A DNA stretch of 34,208 nucleotides from Dehalococcoidia bacterium LH_S1 (GTDB taxonomy: Bacteria; Chloroflexota; Dehalococcoidia; SZUA-161; SpSt-899): assembly GCA_023660035.1 (NCBI GenBank), contig JAGXOF010000003.1, positions 1 through 34,208 on the forward strand, in the 5' to 3' direction. Under the pieces are notes generated by a model. The model did no database searches and had not been told where the DNA came from. It saw nothing but the letters and a program-made list of their open reading frames with translations. Below are positions 1 through 9,647 of the stretch, piece by piece (within the stretch, counting starts at the first letter, position 1; each line of letters opens with the position of its first letter). Both the position numbers and the translations under genes were made by a program.

Positions 1-1
1 T

Positions 2-163
2 TTCCTTTTGGAAATCGATATCTCCTCCAGGCCCATTTTGTATTGGAAGAGAGTGTACCTCTCCGATGACGGTGATTGCATTTACCCCTTCCAGCAAGGC
101 TCGAAGACCTGTCCGGATTACCATATTGTCATTGATTATGAGAACTCTTACCGAATTCATCAT
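2..163 (-). CDS. Partial response regulator receiver domain, N-terminus only, runs off the window
   Basis: Reverse-complement translation MMNSVRVLIINDNMVIRTGLRALLEGVNAITVIGEVHSLPIQNGPGGDIDFQKE resembles NarL/LuxR-type receiver N-termini (VLIxDDHxxxRxGLRxLLE). Confidence 0.7.
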   Translation of the reverse strand, partial: MMNSVRVLIINDNMVIRTGLRALLEGVNAITVIGEVHSLPIQNGPGGDIDFQKE

Positions 164-212
164 TCATTTACCAAGATATCTACTTAATTGCATTCTATTA
201 CATATCTACATG

Positions 213-246
213 GATGAAAAGTGGTACATCGGTACCACTTTTCATC
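213..246. promoter_or_regulatory. 15-bp perfect inverted repeat with 4-nt spacer (GATGAAAAGTGGTAC-ATCG-GTACCACTTTTCATC), candidate operator or hairpin upstream of the response regulator
   Basis: Direct reading: 213-227 is the exact reverse complement of 232-246. Confidence 0.6.
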
Positions 247-477
247 GTCAAAGCTGATCCTGGCCAAAATTTGGTACTTGGGTGTCATTACAAAATGTTT
301 TCGGTGTGCTAGCTTTGAGACATGTTTTCAGTATTGGTCAGAGTATGTGATTTTATAGGTTCATTATAAAGAGAGTGAAACAAGGAATCTGACTAAGGGG
401 GTGAGCATATGAGAGTGTGAAGTTTGGGGGTGAAAGGGAGTTGGGGAATCAAGAACTATTTTAAGGAAGCAAACAGG

Positions 478-981
478 ATGAAAAAGGCATTGGTAATGGT
501 TCTGGTTGTGGTGTTCCTATCGAGGGGTATAACACCGATTGCATTTGCGGATGGCCATTCTGATTTGGGCAAGTCTACTGATGGTGATTATGATCTGTTA
601 ACAGAGAGTGCCATAAGCGGAGCAAACGGTCTGGAAGTAGTAGAAGACCCCTCCCCTTGCTCCAAGGATGCAGAAACTAAGCTAAATCCTTCTGACAAGA
701 TGGAGGAAAAGGCAGACGCACACAAAGCTGTGGCGCTTGTTTTGGCTTCTGATGACTTCCACTCCTTGCACCAATCCCTCATAGAAGACGGCTTGCATTT
801 TGATGCTGGTCAGCATCGTGCGTTTCGCTTCGGAGGATGTAGTGGGTGTGAGGAACACCAAAGGTATGTAGTAGCTTTTGGTTTTAGTCCTTTGGCCACT
901 GGAAACAGTGTGGGCATAATAGCTTCTGTGGATTTATCGGCAGAGAAGATTCTGGACATTGAGCGTGTGGATCTATGTTAG
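478..981 (+). CDS. Hypothetical secreted protein with N-terminal signal peptide
   Basis: ORF 424..981; better start ATG at 478 after AAGGAAGC; MKKALVMVLVVVFLSRGITPIAFADG looks like a Sec signal. Confidence 0.6.
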   Translation: MKKALVMVLVVVFLSRGITPIAFADGHSDLGKSTDGDYDLLTESAISGANGLEVVEDPSPCSKDAETKLNPSDKMEEKADAHKAVALVLASDDFHSLHQSLIEDGLHFDAGQHRAFRFGGCSGCEEHQRYVVAFGFSPLATGNSVGIIASVDLSAEKILDIERVDLC

Positions 982-1205
982 TTCTGCTGGGAGTGGCCTG
1001 TATAGGCGGATTTATCTGGCTCATGTTTCAGGGAGAGGTAATTCGTGCTGCTCTTTTTGCTGTCATAATCGTCTTTCTGGGAGTAATAACTCTTATGCCT
1101 ATCTTGTTAACTCAGAACAGGATTGGTTGGATGTACCCAAGCTTTCCGACCTTTAGCGACTCCATACAGCCCCTTATAGGTTGGCTCCAACCTCTCTTTC
1201 ACTAA
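975..1205 (+). pseudogene. Small membrane protein (two hydrophobic segments), C-terminus probably replaced by IS sequence
   Basis: ATG overlaps the preceding stop; hydrophobic N-terminal part; from about 1107 the frame lies over the antisense of the ISXO2-like transposase end. Confidence 0.4.
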
Positions 1206-2044
1206 TCCCAGTACGGTCTGGAAAGCAGCCATCGGAGTTTTCCTACGATTGAAAGGGAAGCAGAACTCGTTCAAATACGCTTGTAGATGTTGAGGACTAA
1301 CCCCGTGGTGAGTGCCGATTATCCACATCTTCAGGTTAGAGAACACTCTGTGAATATGTATTAGCTGTGGCGTCACGATATGCCTGTATCCCACCGTTTC
1401 CAGTTTGGAGTAGCTAACCCACTCATCCGTCTTCACTGTGGAGCCTCCCTCTACATTTAACTGAATGAAATCCGTCAGGGTCTTACCTGTGACATCTGGT
1501 ATAACCTTAAGACGCACTCTGTTGGCATACTTGCCTCTGATGTCCATCGCACCTGCCACTATCACTTTGCCTTCGGCACCCCTACCGCTTTTGCCGGGAT
1601 GTTCTCCACCGATATAGGTTCATCCACTTCTACTAATCCACTGAGTATACTACGGGCCGTTTTCACCATAGCGGAACGGAGCTTATGGAGCATGGTAAAA
1701 GCAGTCTGATAGCTGTATAACCCTATCTGCCTCTGGAACTGGAGAGCCGACATACCGGGCGTATGCGTTGTTACAAGGTAGGCCGCCTGAAACCACATCG
1801 TAAGTGGCATTCTGGAACGATGCATTACCGTTCCAGCAGTCACCGATGCCTGATAGCTACATTTCTTGCATTGGAGAAGTTCGCGAGTGTCTATCCAATA
1901 GGACTCTGTATTACCGCAATGGGGACAAATAAACCCATCGGGCCAACGTGATTGTATCAAGAACTTCAAACACGCTTCCTCAGTGGAAAACACCTGCTGG
2001 AATTCAAATACCGTGCGAGGGAAAGTACGTCTAGGTATTTTCAC
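1107..2044 (-). pseudogene. ISXO2/IS1595-like transposase, frameshifted
   Basis: Two adjacent ORFs (1562..2044 with zinc-ribbon CPHCG...CKKC and VEVDE; 1107..1565 with KVIVAGA...TDEW...FPFNRRK). A one-base deletion near 1618-1622 breaks the expected VDETYIGGE; the +1 frame reads YIGGEHPGKSGRGAEGKVIVAGA. Confidence 0.85.
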
Positions 2045-2068
2045 TACCTCTCCTTCCTCATAGGATTC

Positions 2069-3011
2069 TAGTGGCTTGTCAGGTTATTAACTGAACTAAA
2101 AATGACATCAGCTGTTTTTGTCCAACGGAAGACATGCCCCTCTTCGTTGAATTTCCGGATATAGTTCATGATAGCTGATACCAGTGCTTGCTTGGATGTG
2201 AACACTCCTCTCCGAAGCGCTTTGGCTTGTAACAGATTGAACAGTACTTCAGCCAGATTAAGCCAAGAAGAGTAGGTGGGGATGAAATGAAAGACTCCCC
2301 TCTTATGGCTTGGGCGTTTGTGCCACTCTTTCACCTCTTTGGAGTCATGACTCTTGACGTTATCCAGAATAATGTGAATCTCACCGGATGGATAGGCATG
2401 CAGTAATTGGTTCATGAAGGCAATGAACTCCCGTGACCGGTGGCGTTCCTCGATGCGGGGAACAACGTGTCCAGCCTGTACTTCTAAGGCGGCGTATAGT
2501 TGGACGGTGCCGTTACGCTTGTAGTCGTGAGTTGCCGCTCAATCTGTCCAGGACGCATTGGTAACAACGGCTGAGTTCTATCCAGCGCCTGCACCTGGGT
2601 TTTTTCATCTACACACAACACTACGGCATTTTCCGGCGGATGCATATACAGCCCAACGACGTCCACCACCTTAGCGGTAAAATCGGGGTCATTTGACACG
2701 GAGAAAGTACCTGCCAGATGTGGCTTCAGGTTGGTCTGATCACCAAAAAACCGCTGACGCCACTGCACTACCATAGACCGCTGTAGCCTCACCTCCTGGG
2801 CTATCGCCGTGTTGGTCATCCCTTCCGCCGCCAGCAGGATGAGAGGAGCACGCTGTACCTTTCTATATGGGGCAATCCGTGAATTTGAGATACTTTCCAA
2901 TATCTCCTTTTCTTCCCCATTCAATACGATGGGAGACGCTTTTCTGCTCATGCTCCCCATCATATCATATTTGGATATTATCTGTGCATTTATTAGTCTG
3001 ACAAGATACTA
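2069..3011 (-). mobile_element. IS630-family element, degenerate, inserted into an IS1182-like element
   Basis: Transposase split over ORFs 2484..2963 (HTH, VVLCVDEK) and 2068..2415 (HIILDNVKSHDS...IPTYSSWLNLAE). Imperfect terminal inverted repeats read directly: TAGTggCTTGTCAGgtTAtTAAcTGaAC (2069-2096) and the reverse complement of 2984-3011, TAGTatCTTGTCAGacTAaTAAaTGcAC. Confidence 0.8.
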
Positions 3012-3840
3012 CCATGGGCTCGAACTCAGCATGGTCAGTGGCATTCTGGCTGACATCTGCAGCTACGATTATCTGATCCCTGTCATCTACTGCTATCTGC
3101 CCATTATAGTTGGGCTGAACAACGTCCCGGCTGTCCTTCATCAGCCTGGAACTCGTATCGGTTACATTCACTTTCTCCAGTTTTTCCCTCTCCAGCACCC
3201 CTCTCGCTTCCTGAAGCCTCTTCAGGCGGTATTCCTTCCCCCTCAACTCCTCCGCCATCTCTGAGCCGTCACCATCGGGGTATATCTGATCCTCCAGTTT
3301 ATCCAGGTTAGCTGATGCTTGAACCATCTCCTTCATTTGCTCCTTGATGCGCTCTATCTCCTTCTCTAAACCCTCTTTATCTCTGGTCTGTCTCACTGAA
3401 GCATTTGCCTTTAGCTTGGTGCCATCAAAGGCAATGTGCCCCAAGCCTACCATGCCTAAAGAGGCACACATCCTCACTACTTCTACAAATAACCCGGGAA
3501 GCACGTCAGAGTACTCGGCGCGGAAAAGACATATGGTTCGGAAATCGGGAGATTGTAGTCCCGACAGGAACATGAAGGCAGTGTCTGTCTTTAGGTCTCA
3601 GGCGATGCTGCGAGAGCTGTAGATTTCGTGGCTATAAGCATAAATGACTACCTCTAGTATCATGACCGGGTGGTAAGCTGGCGCCCCTCCACCTTCATAC
3701 TTGGCAAGCAGCAGCGACAAATCCATGCTCTCGACTACATCATTGATAATCCGTGCCTCATGATTCTCGGGCACAAATTCATCCAGTGAAGGGGGAAGCA
3801 GCAATCCCTGACTCTGGCTGTATTCCTTGAATATCTTCAT
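2965..3840 (-). pseudogene. IS1182-like transposase, N-terminal part only, frameshifted and truncated
   Basis: ORF 3598..3840 (DEFVPENHEARIINDVVE...YEGGGAPAYHPVMILEVVIYAYS) plus 2965..3573 (LQSPDFRTICLFRAE...HIAFDGTKLKANAS...QIIVAADVSQNATDHAEFEPMV). C-terminus missing after the IS630 junction. Confidence 0.85.
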
Positions 3841-4211
3841 TTACACTTACCTGCAGGGCATCCTCTACGCACATTATACCTTACTTGCCCTGCCACCAGC
3901 TACCTCTCTACCGGACTTTTTGGACAGCCTGTTGAACGAGTTTCCTCACGTTGAAATCTACCGAAGGAGGGAGGTTATCCACATACTCACACTATTCAGA
4001 AAGAAAGGAAAAGTAGCAAAAAGAAAGAAACGGTTATTACCACTCCCCAGCCCCATTTCTGGATTAGAAAAGACTCCCCCAAATCAGTGAGGGCAATTGA
4101 GATCGACTTGGCCCTACCCTTATTTTTCTCTTCAATTAGCATATATAAGTTATCGATCCGAATAAAGATGTGAAGTAGTAAGAGGAACTAGATGGATCTG
4201 TCAAGGAACTG

Positions 4212-4802
4212 TTATCCCTGGCTTCCTCCTTGTCCTTGATCCCCCTGGTTTTCATCAAGGTCTTCAAGATTGAGTTGGTCTATTACATCACGGAAAGCGG
4301 ATAAACTCTTCAGCTCTTGCTCACTTATTTCACCTGATTTTCCCTCACCTTGAGTTATAGGCTTGCCCGTTTCCCGATCTATCAAGATGCCTGCTCGATC
4401 CAGCACTGTCTCCTCAGCGTATATAGGGGCGTTCACCCGCACTGCCAATGCTGCCGCATCGCTAGGTCTGGAATCCAGTTCCAGTCGTTCACTGCCAATA
4501 CTAAGTATTAGCTTGGCATAAAACGTGTCATCTCGAAGATCGTTTACAATAATGGAATTCACGGAGGCTTTCAAACTGTCAATAACAGATACCAGGAGGT
4601 CATGTGTGAGAGGCCGGGGTAGATTGACGCCTTGGAGCTTAATAGCAATTGCATCTGCCTCCGCTGGCCCAATCCAGATGGGTAGATAGCGATCGCTTTG
4701 TTTCTCTTTCAGGATGACTACACGCGGGTTATTCATCATGCTGACTTCACCCTGGTTATTCATCATGCTGATGCGAATGCTGTCAATGCTCATCTCGATC
4801 AT
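4212..4802 (-). CDS. Bifunctional nuclease (BFN/DUF151) family protein
   Basis: MIEMSIDSIRIS...RVVILKEKQSDRYLPIWIGPAEADAIAIKLQGV...LDSRPSDAAALAVRVNAPIYAEETVL is characteristic of DUF151. Confidence 0.9.
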   Translation of the reverse strand: MIEMSIDSIRISMMNNQGEVSMMNNPRVVILKEKQSDRYLPIWIGPAEADAIAIKLQGVNLPRPLTHDLLVSVIDSLKASVNSIIVNDLRDDTFYAKLILSIGSERLELDSRPSDAAALAVRVNAPIYAEETVLDRAGILIDRETGKPITQGEGKSGEISEQELKSLSAFRDVIDQLNLEDLDENQGDQGQGGSQG

Positions 4803-4991
4803 GGTAGCCTCCGTTGCGCTGGATGTGAGTATTGTATCTCAGACCGTCTATATTGTCAAATGCATAATCCACAAGGTGCAGTGGCTGTAAAACAGGATTA
4901 AATTACCAGAAGGTTGAGCATAAGGGAATAAACCTGATATCATAAAAACTTGTGCTTACACCTCTTGACATCACTGATAATTCGTGTAAGC

Positions 4992-5110
4992 TATAATGTG
5001 GTTAACATTACTGCGGGAGCGTAGGTGGTAAGAGGGTTTAATTAGCCCACGGCCCGCAGCCTATAGGCAGAGCACAAACGGTTTACTGTAGGCTGTTGGT
5101 CTTTTTTTGT
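4992..5110 (+). promoter_or_regulatory. Putative promoter -10 (TATAAT 4992-4997) and rplD leader with competing antiterminator/terminator hairpins ending in a U-tract
   Basis: CTGCGGG (5011-5017) pairs with CCCGCAG (5053-5059); GCAGCCTATAG (5056-5066) pairs with CTGTAGGCTGT (5086-5096, with G-U pairs), followed by TTTTTTT at 5102-5108; the two stems overlap at 5056-5059. A TTGACA at 4965 lies 21 nt from the -10, which is non-optimal. Confidence 0.55.
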
Positions 5111-5131
5111 TGATTGGGACGGTGATAGGCC

Positions 5132-5770
5132 ATGAATGTTAAGGTTTATAACACACAAGGTACGGCAGTAGGGGATCTTGAACTGGATGGGAGCGTGTTT
5201 GGGGTTCTCATGAATGATGCCTTAGTGCACCAAGCACTTGTAAGGCAACGTGCCAATGCAAGGGCTGGTACCTCAAGCACTAAAACCCGTAGCGAGGTTG
5301 CTGGCAGTACCCGTAAGCTCTACCGGCAGAAGCATACTGGCCGGGCCAGAGCGGGGAGTGCAAAGTCTCCCCTGCGACGTCATGGTGGGGTGACATTTGG
5401 GCCTAAACCGAGAAGCTATCGGCAAAGGATGCCCAAGAAGATGAGGAGACTGGCGATACGGTGCATGCTGTCTGATAAGATGTCTAACGGGAAGCTCACT
5501 GTGTTGGATAACCTGAAGATAGATCAGCCTGAGACCAAGAGGATGAAGGATGTGTTGCGAAGGTTAGAGGCTGACCGTTCGGCTCTGGTTACCATATCCT
5601 CCCCGGACGGGAACGTCATTAAATCGGCCAATAATCTGGAAGGGGTTAAGGTAGCTCCGGCTCGATTACTAAATGTAGTTGATCTGCTTTCCTATGACAA
5701 TTTGGTTATGACCCAAGATGCAGTACAGGCGGTTGAGGAGCTTTGGGGGGAAAAGAAAAGTGCTGTGTAA
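5132..5770 (+). CDS. rplD: 50S ribosomal protein L4
   Basis: Family motifs RQGTxxTKTRSEVxGSxRKxYRQKHTGRARxGSxxSPLxxxGGxxFGPKPR. Confidence 0.97.
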   Translation: MNVKVYNTQGTAVGDLELDGSVFGVLMNDALVHQALVRQRANARAGTSSTKTRSEVAGSTRKLYRQKHTGRARAGSAKSPLRRHGGVTFGPKPRSYRQRMPKKMRRLAIRCMLSDKMSNGKLTVLDNLKIDQPETKRMKDVLRRLEADRSALVTISSPDGNVIKSANNLEGVKVAPARLLNVVDLLSYDNLVMTQDAVQAVEELWGEKKSAV

Positions 5771-5811
5771 TTTAGTATATATATATAATATATAAGGATT
5801 AGAGAGTTATT

Positions 5812-6102
5812 ATGAATCTCTATGAAGTTGTTCGTGAACCTATAATTACGGAAAAGGTAACTGACCTGATGGGTCAGAAGCAGAGTAAATATGCCTTTAA
5901 GGTAGCAAAGGGCGCCAACAAACATCAAATAAAAGCAGCAGTGGAAAAGGCGTTCAAAGTAACCGTTGTATCTGTGAATGTGGTTACGGTGCCGAGCAAG
6001 CCAAGAGGCTTTGGCAGGCTGAGGGGTCACAGGCCTGCTTGGAAGAAGGCGATCGTTACACTTAAGCCTGGGGATAAGATCGAGGTGTTCGAAGGAGTTT
6101 AG
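5812..6102 (+). CDS. rplW: 50S ribosomal protein L23
   Basis: [16 protein letters not shown]...[33 protein letters not shown]. Confidence 0.97.
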   Translation: MNLYEVVREPIITEKVTDLMGQKQSKYAFKVAKGANKHQIKAAVEKAFKVTVVSVNVVTVPSKPRGFGRLRGHRPAWKKAIVTLKPGDKIEVFEGV

Positions 6103-6106
6103 AGCA

Positions 6107-6934
6107 ATGGCGATTAAAGAGTACAAGCCAACATCTCCCGGTCGAAGAGGCATGACCAGCCAGCCGACGGGGGAGGTTACAAAGAGCGAACCCGAAAAGT
6201 CGCTTGTTGTGCCCCTGAGGAAGAAAGGCGGCAGAAATAACAAGGGAAGGGTGACAATCCGACATCGGGGTGGTGGTGCTAAGAGAAATTACAGGATAAT
6301 AGACTTTAAAAGGAACAAGCGGGATATTCCAGGGAAGGTGGCTGCCATAGAATATGACCCTAACCGTTCGGCCAATATCGCTTTGATAAACTATGTTGAT
6401 GGTGAGAAACGTTATATTCTGGCACCTACCGGGTTAAAGGTTGGAGATAGAATCATGGCTGGCCAAAATGCGGATATCAAGGTTGGGAACGCGTTGCCTT
6501 TAAGAAGGGTTCCAACCGGCGTGCCCATCCATAATGTTGAACTCCAGACCGGTAAGGGGGGGGAACTGGCACGGGGTGCTGGAACTGCGGTGTATGTTAG
6601 AGCGAGGGAGTCTGATGGATATGTGATGCTTACTCTCCCTTCCAAGGAAGTTCGCTATGTTCGGGGGGAATGTTTGGCCACAATAGGTCAGGTGGGGAAC
6701 TCTGAGCATACTTTTATTAATTGGGGTAAGGCTGGTAGAAGGCGTTATTTGGGCCGCCGGCCTAAGGTAAGGGGTTCAGCTATGAACCCCTATGACCATC
6801 CTCATGGTGGTGGTGAAGGTAGGGCACCAATAGGATTGCCGGGCCCCAAAACTCCCTGGGGGAAGCAGGCATATGGTGTCAAGACGAGGAGAAACAAGCG
6901 CTCCGACAATAGGATCGTGAAAAGGCGTAAGTAA
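6107..6934 (+). CDS. rplB: 50S ribosomal protein L2
   Basis: [26 protein letters not shown]...[19 protein letters not shown]. Confidence 0.98.
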   Translation: MAIKEYKPTSPGRRGMTSQPTGEVTKSEPEKSLVVPLRKKGGRNNKGRVTIRHRGGGAKRNYRIIDFKRNKRDIPGKVAAIEYDPNRSANIALINYVDGEKRYILAPTGLKVGDRIMAGQNADIKVGNALPLRRVPTGVPIHNVELQTGKGGELARGAGTAVYVRARESDGYVMLTLPSKEVRYVRGECLATIGQVGNSEHTFINWGKAGRRRYLGRRPKVRGSAMNPYDHPHGGGEGRAPIGLPGPKTPWGKQAYGVKTRRNKRSDNRIVKRRK

Positions 6935-6947
6935 CCGGAGGTGAGAA

Positions 6948-7211
6948 GTGAGCAGGTCTACTAAGAAGGGGCCATTTATTGACCAGAAGTTGATGAAGAA
7001 AGTGGATGCTATCCACAAGAGTGGTGAGAAGACAGTAATTAGAACATGGGCAAGAGGCTCTGTGATACCTCCTGAAATGGTGGGACTTACTATAGCGGTG
7101 CATAATGGGAAGAATCATGTTCCAATATTTATAACTGAGAACATGGTTGGACATAAGCTTGGGGAGTTTGTCCCCACGAGGACCTCTCCTCGGCGTGCGG
7201 TTAAAAAATAA
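6948..7211 (+). CDS. rpsS: 30S ribosomal protein S19 (GTG start)
   Basis: [19 protein letters not shown]...[18 protein letters not shown]. Confidence 0.97.
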   Translation: MSRSTKKGPFIDQKLMKKVDAIHKSGEKTVIRTWARGSVIPPEMVGLTIAVHNGKNHVPIFITENMVGHKLGEFVPTRTSPRRAVKK

Positions 7212-7303
7212 AATTCAAGCTTCGAGTAAGAAGGGCTAAATCGTTTGTATTTTATTAAAGGTATGGCTTTAATGAATGATAATCGGGCATTGAAGGTGAT
7301 CTT

Positions 7304-7636
7304 ATGGAAGTAAGAGCAACGGCGAAGGGAGTTAGGGCATCGCCACACAAGGTGAGGCGTGTTGTGGATATGGTTCGTGGCCGGAAGGCTGAGGAGGCTG
7401 TGGCTATCTTAAGCTTTACGCCGACCCCGATAGCGAGGAGGGTGGTGCGTGTGGTGAAGTCGGCCATTGCTAATGCTGAGAACAATTTCCATATGACACC
7501 GTCTGCTCTTACAATTGTAAAGGCGTTTGTGGATGAAGGGCAGACTATGAGGAGGGTTCGGTTCGGTGGAAGAGCAACGGTGAAGCCTATTCGGAAGCGT
7601 ATGAGCCATATTACTATAGTAGTTGAGGAGAAGTGA
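7304..7636 (+). CDS. rplV: 50S ribosomal protein L22
   Basis: ASPHKVRRVVDMVRGRKAEEAVAIL...RFGGRATVKPIRKRMSHITIVVEEK. Confidence 0.97.
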   Translation: MEVRATAKGVRASPHKVRRVVDMVRGRKAEEAVAILSFTPTPIARRVVRVVKSAIANAENNFHMTPSALTIVKAFVDEGQTMRRVRFGGRATVKPIRKRMSHITIVVEEK

Positions 7637-8317
7637 ATGGGACATAAAACCCATCCAATCGGTTTCAGGCTTGGAAGTTACAAGGATTGGCAATCCAAAT
7701 GGCAGGATGACAGGGATTATGCAACCCTTGTGCAGGAGGACCTCGCCATTCGGCGGGCCATTAATGCGAATTACAGGAATGCCGGAATTTCCAGGGTTGA
7801 GATTGAGCGAGGTGTTGGGGAAATTAATGTTACTATAAATACCTCTAGGCCGGGGGTTGTTATTGGCCGAGGGGGACAGAGGGTTGATGAGGTAAGGAAT
7901 ATTTTGCAAGGGTTGACGGGCAAAAGGATCCAGCTTAATATTCAAGAGATACAAGTTCCCGAATGTGATGCCTATTTAGTGGCGAGAAACATTGCTGATC
8001 AGCTTGAGAAGGGTATTACATACCGCCGTGCTGTCAAGAGAGCCATCTCTCAGACGATGAATGCTGGAGGCAAGGGCGTCAAAGTTGTGGTTAGGGGGCG
8101 TCTTGGGGGACGTGAGATAGCTCGAACTGTAAGTGAACACCAGGGCAGCGTTCCCCTTCATACCATACGTGCCGATATTGATTATGGGCTGGCGGAGGCA
8201 CATACTAATTCCGGTAAAATCGGAGTGAAGGTATGGGTCTATAAAGGGGATATACTGCCCGAGCAAAGCTATGTTGAAGGTGGGAATCTGGAAGCGTCAA
8301 CTGAGACTGCGGAGTGA
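7637..8317 (+). CDS. rpsC: 30S ribosomal protein S3
   Basis: MGHKTHPIGFRLG...RPGVVIGRGGQRVDEV...KVWVYKGDILPE. Confidence 0.98.
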   Translation: MGHKTHPIGFRLGSYKDWQSKWQDDRDYATLVQEDLAIRRAINANYRNAGISRVEIERGVGEINVTINTSRPGVVIGRGGQRVDEVRNILQGLTGKRIQLNIQEIQVPECDAYLVARNIADQLEKGITYRRAVKRAISQTMNAGGKGVKVVVRGRLGGREIARTVSEHQGSVPLHTIRADIDYGLAEAHTNSGKIGVKVWVYKGDILPEQSYVEGGNLEASTETAE

Positions 8318-8322
8318 TTTGA

Positions 8323-8721
8323 ATGTTGCAACCGAAGAAGGTAAAACACAGGAAAATGCACAGGGGCCGCCTTAAGGGTAAGGCCCAGTCTGGGAACAAG
8401 GTTGATTTTGGTGAACTTGGCTTGCAGGCTTTAGAGCCGGCGTGGATAACCAGTCGACAAATCGAGGCGGCCAGGATAGCGATCACACGGCATGTCAAAC
8501 GTGGAGGTAAGGTCTGGGTTCGTATATTCCCGGACAAGCCGGTTACCGCGCGCCCACCCGAGACGAGGATGGGGAAAGGCAAAGGCGTGGTTGATCATTG
8601 GGTAGCCGTGGTCAAGCCAGGGAGAATAATGTTTGAGATCGCGGGAGTGAATAAGGAAATGGAGCGTGAGGCATTGCGCCTGGCTGCTCACAAGCTTCCT
8701 ATTGACACTCGTATCGTATGA
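8323..8721 (+). CDS. rplP: 50S ribosomal protein L16
   Basis: [19 protein letters not shown]...[22 protein letters not shown]. Confidence 0.98.
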   Translation: MLQPKKVKHRKMHRGRLKGKAQSGNKVDFGELGLQALEPAWITSRQIEAARIAITRHVKRGGKVWVRIFPDKPVTARPPETRMGKGKGVVDHWVAVVKPGRIMFEIAGVNKEMEREALRLAAHKLPIDTRIV

Positions 8722-8797
8722 AGAGTAAAGCTGCGGAAGGGGATTTCAAGTAGAAAAGGTCCTTTCACAAAGTTATGAGTGTAAACGGAGCCTGAAA

Positions 8798-8995
8798 TTG
8801 AGAATAGACGAAGTTCGAGGAATGAATTACGAGGAACTTAAAAGGGAAGAGGAAAATTCCCGCCAGGAGCTTTTCAATCTGCGATTCAGATGGGCTACCA
8901 GGCAATTGACGAACTACCGGGAGCTCAACAGAGTTAAGAAGAAGATTGCTCGGATCAAGACGGTGATGCGGGAAATCGAATTATCCCAAGGATAG
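8798..8995 (+). CDS. rpmC: 50S ribosomal protein L29 (TTG start)
   Basis: ELKREEENSRQELFNLRFRWATRQLTNYRELNRVKKKIARIKTVMRE. Confidence 0.95.
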   Translation: MRIDEVRGMNYEELKREEENSRQELFNLRFRWATRQLTNYRELNRVKKKIARIKTVMREIELSQG

Positions 8996-9001
8996 AAAGA
9001 T

Positions 9002-9247
9002 ATGGGAACAAAGCGAACTCTTACAGGCGAAGTGGTAAGTAATAAGATGGACAAAACCGCAGTGGTGGAGATTAGGCGACTGCGCCAGCATCCCCGCTAT
9101 AAAAAGTACACCAAATACAGGAAGAAATTTAAGGCGCATGATGAACACAACTCATGCGAGATAGGTGATACGGTAAAGCTTGCGGAAACTCGTCCATTAT
9201 CTGGAGAGAAGCGGTGGAGGGTACTTGAGATTTTTGTCGAAAGGTAG
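9002..9247 (+). CDS. rpsQ: 30S ribosomal protein S17
   Basis: [18 protein letters not shown]...[30 protein letters not shown]. Confidence 0.96.
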   Translation: MGTKRTLTGEVVSNKMDKTAVVEIRRLRQHPRYKKYTKYRKKFKAHDEHNSCEIGDTVKLAETRPLSGEKRWRVLEIFVER

Positions 9248-9278
9248 CCCAGTAAAGGGAGTTGAAGGTTAGACTGAA

Positions 9279-9647
9279 ATGATCCAGATACATACCAGAC
9301 TTAAGGTAGCCGATAACTCCGGGGCGCGTGAGATAATGTGCTTCAACATTCCTGGAGGCACGAAACGGAAGTACGCTGGATTAGGGGATACGATTGTGGC
9401 CTCGGTTAAGGAGGCTATTCCCAATTCCCCGGTGGGAAGGGGTAGTGTAGTGCGTGCAGTAGTGGTGAGAGTAGCCACGTCGCACGGGCGTAGGGACGGT
9501 TCACATATTCGATTCGATGAGAATGCCGCTGTGATTTTGGATGAGAGAGGGAATCCCAGAGGCACGCGCATTTTCGGACCTGTGGCACGTGAGCTCAGGG
9601 AGAAGAACTTTATGAAGATTGTGTCGCTGGCACCGGAGGTGCTGTGA
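9279..9647 (+). CDS. rplN: 50S ribosomal protein L14
   Basis: [24 protein letters not shown]...[25 protein letters not shown]. Confidence 0.98.
   Translation: MIQIHTRLKVADNSGAREIMCFNIPGGTKRKYAGLGDTIVASVKEAIPNSPVGRGSVVRAVVVRVATSHGRRDGSHIRFDENAAVILDERGNPRGTRIFGPVARELREKNFMKIVSLAPEVL

Noticed and set aside
1562-1625. Programmed frameshift in the ISXO2-like transposase
   Set aside because: Not expected for this family as far as I know; the defect is a single missing base at the catalytic motif, with decayed neighbours, so inactivation is more likely.
3827-4090. 87-aa plus-strand ORF beside the IS1182 fragment
   Set aside because: Low-complexity basic tail, no recognisable family, starts inside the antisense of the transposase start; likely chance ORF in IS flank.
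4965-4997. TTGACA...TATAAT as a full sigma-70 promoter
   Set aside because: Spacer is 21 nt, longer than the usual 16-19; only the -10 is kept as suggestive.
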